A DNA stretch of 17,614 nt from Myxococcales bacterium (GTDB taxonomy: Bacteria > Myxococcota_A > Polyangia > Haliangiales > Haliangiaceae). A model generated the notes under the pieces. It searched no databases and had not been told where the DNA came from. It saw only the letters and a list, made by a program, of their open reading frames with translations. Below, one piece after another: positions 11,802-17,614 of the stretch. The stretch covers positions 1 through 17,614 of the forward strand of contig JADKKI010000048.1 in NCBI GenBank assembly GCA_016720595.1. The letters run 5' to 3'. Every line of letters begins with the position of its first letter. Position 1 is the stretch's first letter. Position numbers and translations under genes: made by a program.

Positions 11802-14187
11802 TTTCGACATCAACGTGAAAGGCAACGCTGCCGAGGGGCTGCTCAAGATCGAAGGGCTCCTGACGATCATCGCCAAGGAGGCGGTGAACGCGGGGAACAA
11901 GTTCGAGGGCGCCGAGAAGGCCGCGGAGAAGGTCGGCAAAGCCGAGACGCTCGCAAGCCTGAACCACCTGCGGGAACTCGTCTCCAACGCCGCGAGCACG
12001 TCCGTCGCGCTCGTACAGGGCCTCACGGATGCAGCCGTGGCCGGCGACCGGCAGGCGACGGCGCTCCAGCGCCTCGGGCCCGCGTGGAACGATGTGCGCG
12101 ACGCCACGCGCGGCACCGTCACGGCGCAAGAGGCGTTCTCGCTCCAACAGTCGCTGCTCCAGTCGGGGCTCCCGACGACCGGGCGCGAGCTCGCTACGAT
12201 CACCCGCGCGGCGCGCGACTACGCGCACAGCATGGGCATCGACACGACCCAGGCGCTCCAGCAGATGACCGAGGCGCTCCGCAACGGTGAGGCCGGTGGT
12301 CTGCGGCGCTTCGGGATCGCGGTGCAGCAGGGCCAGACACGAACCCAGGCGTTCGAGAGCGCACTGCGCCAGATGACCGCGGCGCAGAACGGGAGCGCAC
12401 CGTCGGCGCACACCGCGGCCGAGGCGCAGGAAGCGCTGTCCAACTCCGTCACGGCGGTGACGCAATCGCTCGCGCTCTTGATCGCGCAGAAGACCGACCT
12501 GTTCGCGTTCTTCACGGAGTTCTCTGGGTGGCTCAACGACCTCGGAGACGGCTCGCGCAACCTCGCCAGCGAGGTCGAGAACATGGGCCGCAACCTCGTC
12601 GGCGCGCAGATGCACCAGGCTGACGACGGCGGTGTGGCGCGGCGCAGCGCGTTTCTCACCGAGGCCACCGGCTACATCCAGGCCATCCACGCCCACGGCG
12701 GTGACACGTCGGGCTACCGCGACCTCGGGCGGCTCGCCACCACGCTCAGCGATGGCGACCGCCAACGGTTCCTCGGGGCGCTGCGGGGCGAGGCGAACGC
12801 GTACGCCACCGGCGGCGACGTGGCGGGCGCGGCAGTGGTGCGGCGTGTGGCCAACGTCGACACGACGCTCGAAGCCGCCGACCGCACGCAGCGTGAACAG
12901 GCGGCGGCGGCGCAGGCGGAGCGCGATCGCATCGAGGCGGAGCGGCGTCGGCAGTCCGCGCGAGAGCGACAGGCGGCAACGCCGATGGCCAGCGCTGCAG
13001 AACGTTCTGCCGCGGGGCTCGCGATGTTCCAGGCCCGCCTCGCCGCGCAGGCCGCGGGCCTCGGGGATCAACTCGGGCTCCACGGCACTGCCCCTGTGGA
13101 CTCCGCCGGCCACACGGTGGATGACCGGCAGCTTGAGGCGCTGCGCCGATCGGCCACGAACATCACGCCCAGCCTGAACGAGAACAGCGCTTCGGTGATG
13201 ACCCGCCAGGCGGCGGCGATGCAGGCGTACATCACCGCGATGGTGGAGCGCTCGACGCGAGAGCAGGAACTCCGCACGCAGCTGGAGGAGGCCAACCGCG
13301 CGGAGAAGAACCTCACGGTGCAGCGCGCGATGGCGACCGACGCGCTCATTGACTCCAACCGACGCGAGCGGGCGGACACGCTGGCCCTGGCCGTCGACCG
13401 CCAGCGCGCGGAGAACGAACTCGCGATCGCGGAGGGCCGCACGAGCCAGGTGAACCGCCAGCGTGTCTCCCAACTGGCGGACGTGCGGACGGCGCTGCAG
13501 GGGCTGCTCGCGGAGACCAACGCCCGCATCGTTCAGGCCGAGGCTGAACACCGCAGTCAGCAGGAGATCAACGAGCTCATCCGCGAGCGCGTCGGGCTGA
13601 CCCGATCGCTTACGCAGACCAGCGCGGAACTGACGCAGATCCAGCGCGACAACAGCTCCGCCACGCGCGACTTCGCGGACGCGATGGGCAACGCAGGCAT
13701 GGGTGCCCTGTCGGCGTTCACCTCCGCCGCCTTCGCCGCTGCCGAGGCCAACGAGAGCCTCGGAGTGGCGTTCCAGCGCGCGCTGCACGAGCAGATGGTG
13801 TCGCTCTCGAAGGAGTCCGTGCCGCAGGTGTTCAAGAACCTCGCGCTCGCAGCGGGTGCGGCGTTCACGAACCCGCCGGCCGTCCCCAGCTTCCTCGCGG
13901 CTGCGGGGCTCTGGACGGCGGTGGGGGCCGTATCGGGCGGCATCGCGGCGGCGGTTCCTGCGCCCGCGAAGCTCCCCGCGGCTGCATCCGGTGGCGGTGG
14001 TGGTGGTGCGGCCAGCGCGCGCGCTGCGACGCTTCCGCCGGGCGAGGGCAGCGGGGCGTTGACGCTCCAGATCAACGTGAGCGGCGCGATGTTCAACGAA
14101 GGGGTGGAGGAGGCGTGCGTGCGCGCAATCGATTCCGCTCACGCGCGGGGCATCACTCCGCGCTTCGCAAGGGGGCTCAATGGCTGA
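11794..14187 (+). CDS. Tail tape measure protein
   Basis: 797 residues from GTG 11794, which overlaps the previous gene by eight bases (weak GGGG at 11785-11788 as Shine-Dalgarno). It sets tail length and is threaded in the tube, later helping DNA ejection. Residues 1-330 contain the well-known tape-measure pattern (ATALQRLGPAWNDVRDATRG, QSLLQSGLPTTGRELATITR, YAHSMGIDTTQALQQMTEAL, GLRRFGIAVQQGQT). Residues about 360-620 are long Ala/Gln/Glu/Arg coiled coils, and about 670-723 is hydrophobic (FKNLALAAGAAF, then FLAAAGLWTAVGAVSGGIAAAV), a likely membrane-inserting part. A Gly/Ala-rich linker and a small beta C-terminus (LTLQINVSG) follow. In-frame ATGs further upstream lie deep in the previous gene and were not chosen. 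Confidence 0.9.
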   Translation: MADFDINVKGNAAEGLLKIEGLLTIIAKEAVNAGNKFEGAEKAAEKVGKAETLASLNHLRELVSNAASTSVALVQGLTDAAVAGDRQATALQRLGPAWNDVRDATRGTVTAQEAFSLQQSLLQSGLPTTGRELATITRAARDYAHSMGIDTTQALQQMTEALRNGEAGGLRRFGIAVQQGQTRTQAFESALRQMTAAQNGSAPSAHTAAEAQEALSNSVTAVTQSLALLIAQKTDLFAFFTEFSGWLNDLGDGSRNLASEVENMGRNLVGAQMHQADDGGVARRSAFLTEATGYIQAIHAHGGDTSGYRDLGRLATTLSDGDRQRFLGALRGEANAYATGGDVAGAAVVRRVANVDTTLEAADRTQREQAAAAQAERDRIEAERRRQSARERQAATPMASAAERSAAGLAMFQARLAAQAAGLGDQLGLHGTAPVDSAGHTVDDRQLEALRRSATNITPSLNENSASVMTRQAAAMQAYITAMVERSTREQELRTQLEEANRAEKNLTVQRAMATDALIDSNRRERADTLALAVDRQRAENELAIAEGRTSQVNRQRVSQLADVRTALQGLLAETNARIVQAEAEHRSQQEINELIRERVGLTRSLTQTSAELTQIQRDNSSATRDFADAMGNAGMGALSAFTSAAFAAAEANESLGVAFQRALHEQMVSLSKESVPQVFKNLALAAGAAFTNPPAVPSFLAAAGLWTAVGAVSGGIAAAVPAPAKLPAAASGGGGGGAASARAATLPPGEGSGALTLQINVSGAMFNEGVEEACVRAIDSAHARGITPRFARGLNG

Positions 14188-15079
14188 AACGCTGGATTAC
14201 CTGATCGCGCAGACGGTGACGATCCCCGCGGGGACGACCGTGACCTTGATCGATGACCTCGGCGCGCCGCGGAGCGTCCCGATCACCGCCGGGTGCTACC
14301 GCCTCTTCGCCGCGCAGACCGCGGGCGGAGCAGGCACCGAGGAGAACCCTTGGGAGCTGCTCCACAAGCTCGTGGAACTCTGCTCCACGGCGAACTGGAA
14401 CCTGACGTTGCTCCCCTCGGGGCGCGTTCGGGTGACGTACCTCGGGGCCACGGCCAACGGGACGATGGCGTTCACGTCGGCGCTGGTCGCGAAGCTGCTC
14501 GGCTTCAACGTGTCAGCGGCAGGGCCGTTCGCGACGGGTGGGCACGCCGATGGGGCCTACCTGCCCTCGCACGCCGTGTTCTTCGGCGCGTGCGAGGATG
14601 GGGGGTGGGTTCGTACCCCCGGGCGCTTCTCGGGCGCTCGGATGCCCTCGGGGCTCGTCTACGGATGGGGTGACGCCCTCGGGGGAGCGACGCGGAAACT
14701 CACGTTGCGGTTGCTCCCGAAGGACGAGACCACCCGCGCCGCTTTGGTCGCGGCCGACGCTGACAGCGCGCCGCCCACGGCGTGCTTCGGACCGACGTCG
14801 CGATGGTGCACGCCGGGAGCGGGTGAGCCCGCGCAGGATCTTCCGTGGGGCGCGGTCGAGACGCTGGCGACCGCCGGCGCGCGCTCCCTCGGGGCGATGC
14901 TCGGCACGCTGCAAACGGCCGTCGCGACACCAGCCGATGCGCCGTTCGAGCGCTGCTACTTCACGCCCGAGACCATCGGCGTGGGCGGTGAGGTGCGGCT
15001 CTCGGTCGACGGCTTCGACGTGCGGCGCGACATCGCAGCGGTGGAGCTTTCGTACGCCGCGACCGAGGCCCGGTCATGA
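14180..15079 (+). CDS. Putative distal tail (Dit-like) protein
   Basis: 299 residues. ATG 14180 overlaps the tape measure stop by eight bases and follows a GGGGG run at 14171-14175. It is beta-rich throughout: VTIPAGTTVTLIDDLGAPRS, LTLLPSGRVRVTYLGA, then KLTLRLLPKD and a C-terminal EVRLSVDGFDVRRDIAAVEL. A short helical part (ENPWELLHKLVELCSTANW) comes early. The gene directly after the tape measure usually encodes the distal tail ring that joins tube to tip, hence the call. No specific family motif is recognised, and an alternative is a first baseplate or tail-tip component. The end overlaps the next start in ATGA, indicating coupling. Confidence 0.5.
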   Translation: MAETLDYLIAQTVTIPAGTTVTLIDDLGAPRSVPITAGCYRLFAAQTAGGAGTEENPWELLHKLVELCSTANWNLTLLPSGRVRVTYLGATANGTMAFTSALVAKLLGFNVSAAGPFATGGHADGAYLPSHAVFFGACEDGGWVRTPGRFSGARMPSGLVYGWGDALGGATRKLTLRLLPKDETTRAALVAADADSAPPTACFGPTSRWCTPGAGEPAQDLPWGAVETLATAGARSLGAMLGTLQTAVATPADAPFERCYFTPETIGVGGEVRLSVDGFDVRRDIAAVELSYAATEARS

Positions 15080-17614
15080 GCCGCGACATCAAGGGCTTCG
15101 TGCTCTCCATCGCGGGCGTGCCGTACCTGTTCTCGACGGGCGGTCTCCCGGCGCTCACGTCCACCAGCCCGCTCTGGTTCGGCGGCGAAGACGGGGTGCA
15201 GGTGCTGGACGGGTGGCTGGAGTGGCCGCGCGGCTGGAGCGAGCGTGCCAAGCCGCTCGACGGCGACCTCGACACCGGCGCGCAGACCTTCCGCCTCCAC
15301 GACGCCAGCGCCGCCGCGGGTGTGGCGACCGGACACCCGGTGTTGACCTGGCTCGCGACCCGCAACGCCAAGAACGTCACCAGCACGCCGCTCGCTGCGG
15401 ACATCACCACCAGCGGGACGAGCATGACCGTCTCGTCGGGCGCGGCCCTCGGGTCGGTGCCGCGGTGGGTCTGGTGCGAGCGCGAGGCGCTCCACGTCTC
15501 CGCGCGCGCCACCAACGTGCTCACGGTCGCCCGTGGGGCCCTCGGCACGAAGGCTGCGGCGCATGCGCTCGACGACGGTGCGGGGCGACTCCCCGAGGTC
15601 TTCGCCGACGTGCCATGGATCACCCGGCGCAAGGCCGTGCTGTGGGGCGTCGATGCGTCTGGCGTGGCGACCGCGCTGTGGTCGGGCTTCGCCGTCCGCT
15701 CCCCGCGGCTCTCGGACGACGGCGCGCGCTTCGACCTCCCGTGTGACTCGCTCTGGCAGGTGCTGTCGCAAGCCCCGGTCGGCAACCCGGATGGCGTGCT
15801 GTCAGTGTACGGCTACGGCGCTTCGTACGCATCCGGTGCGGCGATGCCCACGCCCGTCGAGGCGCAACTCGCGGTGACGTACGCGGGCATCGCGGTGACG
15901 GCGTTCGCCGTGGGGCAGGGGGTGTACCCGGACCTCGCAGCCATCTCCAGCGACCTCGTGGGGAAGATCTACGCGCAGACGCTGGCCACCCTCGGCACGC
16001 GCATCGCGCACGCGGCCATGCGCTTCGACGGTGCTGGCGCGACGGTCTCGCTCGACCACTCAGCGCTGTTCCAGGCGTCGCTGGAGTTGTTCGGGCAGCG
16101 GATCGCGGTGGGCGCGGTTGCTCGCACAGCGGGCCGGTACACGGCGACGCTGGAACTCCAGGGGGTTCCCCGCTCGCGGTACCTCATCAACCCGCTGTCC
16201 ACCACGCAGGTGCTCGTGCGCTCCCTCGCAGGCGCTGCGGGCTCATGGACGCCCACGGCGACGACGCTCTACGGGATCACCACGACCGTGACGCCGTGCC
16301 TGCGCGGGGCCGTCTCAAAAGACCTGTGGCTGGTGCTCACCGGCGTGAGCACGTCGAACCTCACGGGCCTCGGGCCGCTCGTGACGGGCACCGCGCAGTT
16401 CATGCCCCGCAAGGCCGCGGTCACGGTGCCCAGCATCGCGGCGCTCATCGACTGCACCGGGCTCAACGTCTGCCAGCGCGTGACCACCGATCACTGGCTC
16501 GACGGGCTGCACAACGGCGCCGCGCCGCTGCTCGCCGACGCGGGCACCGACGACTTCGACTGGAGCACCGCCGCGGGCGTCCGCGCGCTCACCATGGGGC
16601 GAAGCGTTGCCCGCGACTGGATGTTCGACGGGCGCATCACGTTCGGGAAGGTCACCATCGAGGCGTGCCAGCTCTCCGGCTGCACCCCCGTCATGCGCTC
16701 CGGGCGCCTAGGGTTCCACGCGTGGACGTGGCCAGACGCGCGCACGAGCAGCACCGTCTCGCTCACCGCGACCGACGTCATCGGCTCCCCCACCTGGCTG
16801 ACGTGGGAGGAGGGGCTGGCCAACAGGATCAAGGTCGAGAGCGAGGATCTGGTCATCGACGCCACGGACTCGGGGTCGATCAACCGCTATGGCCCGGGGC
16901 GCCAGCTCTCGCTCACGCTCATCGGGCGCGACAACAACCTGCGGCTCGTGGATGACCCCATCGAGTTCTCCCGCGAGGTGCTCGGCCGCATGGAGCTGTG
17001 GGCGGACCCCATCGGCGTCGTCCGCCTGACGGTGCCCCTGCGGCGGCTCGCTGACCTCGAGGTCGGCGCGCAGTTCACCCTGACCGACTGGCTCACCCCG
17101 GACGGCGCGGGTGGGCGCGGGCTCGCGGGAGCCGTGGGGCTGGTGGTGGCCCGCGAGGTCGTCATCGAGGAACGCGGGCAGGGCGTGGTGAAGGTCGACG
17201 GGCTCCTGTTCCCGCGCGTCTCGCACGGGTATGCCCCCTGCGGGCGCGTCGCGGCGCTGACGGCGGCGGACACCGTGTCGATCGCCGCGACGCCGGTGCA
17301 GGCCGCAACCGGGTACAGCGGGGGAGATGACGCGGTCACGTTCGAGCCGGGCGATGTGGTGGAACTCGTCGTCAGGGACTCGACCACGCTGACCACGGAG
17401 ACGAAGACGGTGCTGGCCGTGCTCTCCGGGTCGGTGCAGTTCACGTCCAACGTGGGCGCGACTCTGGCGACGGCGATCAGCGGGGGCGCGGTGGTGGAGA
17501 TCAGGTTCGCGCATTGGGCAACGCCCGTGCAAGCCTCGCAAGAGGGCTGGATGTTCGTGGGCGACGCCGGGACGGGCGTGATTGATGGGACGGCAGAACC
17601 CGCCCGGCCCATCG
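15076..17614 (+). CDS. Large tail tip/hub (Tal-like) protein, 3' truncated by the window
   Basis: I read this frame codon by codon: it is open from ATG 15076 (ATGA overlap, GAGG at 15065-15068) to the window end, 846 residues with no stop. Residues 1-100 (FVLSIAGVPYLFST, then VLDGWLEWPRGWSER and DTGAQTFRLHD) resemble the beginning of hub-type tail proteins. Residues about 104-165 hold a beta module ending LTVARGALGTKAAAHA, a pattern common in phage tail proteins. The middle (300-650) is mixed with five cysteines near C428-C539, including C455, C461 and C535. The part at 560-730 is a long beta domain (SLTLIGRDNNLRLVDDPIEF). A further beta segment lies at about 749-812. It probably forms the tail tip, and size suggests it carries receptor-binding or hub functions, but no enzyme motif is seen. 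Confidence 0.75.
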   Translation, partial: MSRDIKGFVLSIAGVPYLFSTGGLPALTSTSPLWFGGEDGVQVLDGWLEWPRGWSERAKPLDGDLDTGAQTFRLHDASAAAGVATGHPVLTWLATRNAKNVTSTPLAADITTSGTSMTVSSGAALGSVPRWVWCEREALHVSARATNVLTVARGALGTKAAAHALDDGAGRLPEVFADVPWITRRKAVLWGVDASGVATALWSGFAVRSPRLSDDGARFDLPCDSLWQVLSQAPVGNPDGVLSVYGYGASYASGAAMPTPVEAQLAVTYAGIAVTAFAVGQGVYPDLAAISSDLVGKIYAQTLATLGTRIAHAAMRFDGAGATVSLDHSALFQASLELFGQRIAVGAVARTAGRYTATLELQGVPRSRYLINPLSTTQVLVRSLAGAAGSWTPTATTLYGITTTVTPCLRGAVSKDLWLVLTGVSTSNLTGLGPLVTGTAQFMPRKAAVTVPSIAALIDCTGLNVCQRVTTDHWLDGLHNGAAPLLADAGTDDFDWSTAAGVRALTMGRSVARDWMFDGRITFGKVTIEACQLSGCTPVMRSGRLGFHAWTWPDARTSSTVSLTATDVIGSPTWLTWEEGLANRIKVESEDLVIDATDSGSINRYGPGRQLSLTLIGRDNNLRLVDDPIEFSREVLGRMELWADPIGVVRLTVPLRRLADLEVGAQFTLTDWLTPDGAGGRGLAGAVGLVVAREVVIEERGQGVVKVDGLLFPRVSHGYAPCGRVAALTAADTVSIAATPVQAATGYSGGDDAVTFEPGDVVELVVRDSTTLTTETKTVLAVLSGSVQFTSNVGATLATAISGGAVVEIRFAHWATPVQASQEGWMFVGDAGTGVIDGTAEPARPI

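Noticed and set aside
11572..14142. Very long open frame on the minus strand opposite the tape measure gene
   Set aside because: It mirrors the codon structure of a clear tape measure gene; in GC-rich DNA the complementary frames lack stop codons. The product is arginine-rich and low-complexity with no motif.
1..17614. CRISPR arrays, tRNA or rRNA genes, insertion sequences, attachment sites
   Set aside because: No regularly spaced repeats, cloverleaf-like sequences, rRNA-like stretches, transposase motifs or terminal inverted repeats were seen on reading through the window.

Overview
This window looks like one continuous structural (late) block of a tailed double-stranded DNA phage or prophage. 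Every gene I can support is on the + strand. Genes are packed with start/stop overlaps (ATGA, GTGA, TGATG) or gaps under about 100 bases, and no stretch over 300 bases lacks a gene. Composition is strongly GC-rich with GC-ending codons, so the host is probably a high-GC bacterium (a myxobacterium, actinomycete or high-GC proteobacterium are all possible). The sequence alone does not decide this. No integrase, repressor, lysis or replication gene is visible, so lifestyle cannot be called.

Layout. 1-757: end of a small membrane protein gene, an 89-residue Cys/His protein, an intergenic region with a palindrome and possible promoter, and a small acidic/basic protein. 767-4400: packaging module with terminase small subunit, terminase large subunit and portal. 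4400-5118: two small coupled genes, one resembling a neck or virion-morphogenesis protein. 5119-5190: a conspicuous AT-rich gap with a perfect 16-base palindrome and a promoter candidate. 5191-7386: head genes (small acidic protein, likely scaffold, major capsid, small decoration-like protein). 7430-9515: three likely head-tail joining genes (one unknown, one connector-like, one tail-terminator-like). 9523-17614: tail genes with tube, tail assembly chaperone pair, tape measure, a distal-tail-like protein, and a very large tail-tip or hub protein that runs off the window end. A tube and tape measure without a recognisable sheath suggest siphovirus-type morphology.

How the parts work together: terminase cuts and pumps DNA through the portal into a head built from capsid and scaffold. 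The connector and terminator genes close the head-tail joint. The chaperone pair coats the tape measure while tube subunits polymerise. The distal genes form the tip.

The most interesting signals concern gene expression. There is a canonical C_CCT_TTC -1 slippery heptamer with a downstream stem in the tail chaperone pair. A hairpin lies exactly between the Shine-Dalgarno and the ATG of the major capsid gene. Two intergenic regions combine palindromes with promoter-like elements sharing TATCGT. A 17-base tandem repeat lies just before the terminase small subunit gene. A beta-rich module also seems to recur in several virion proteins.
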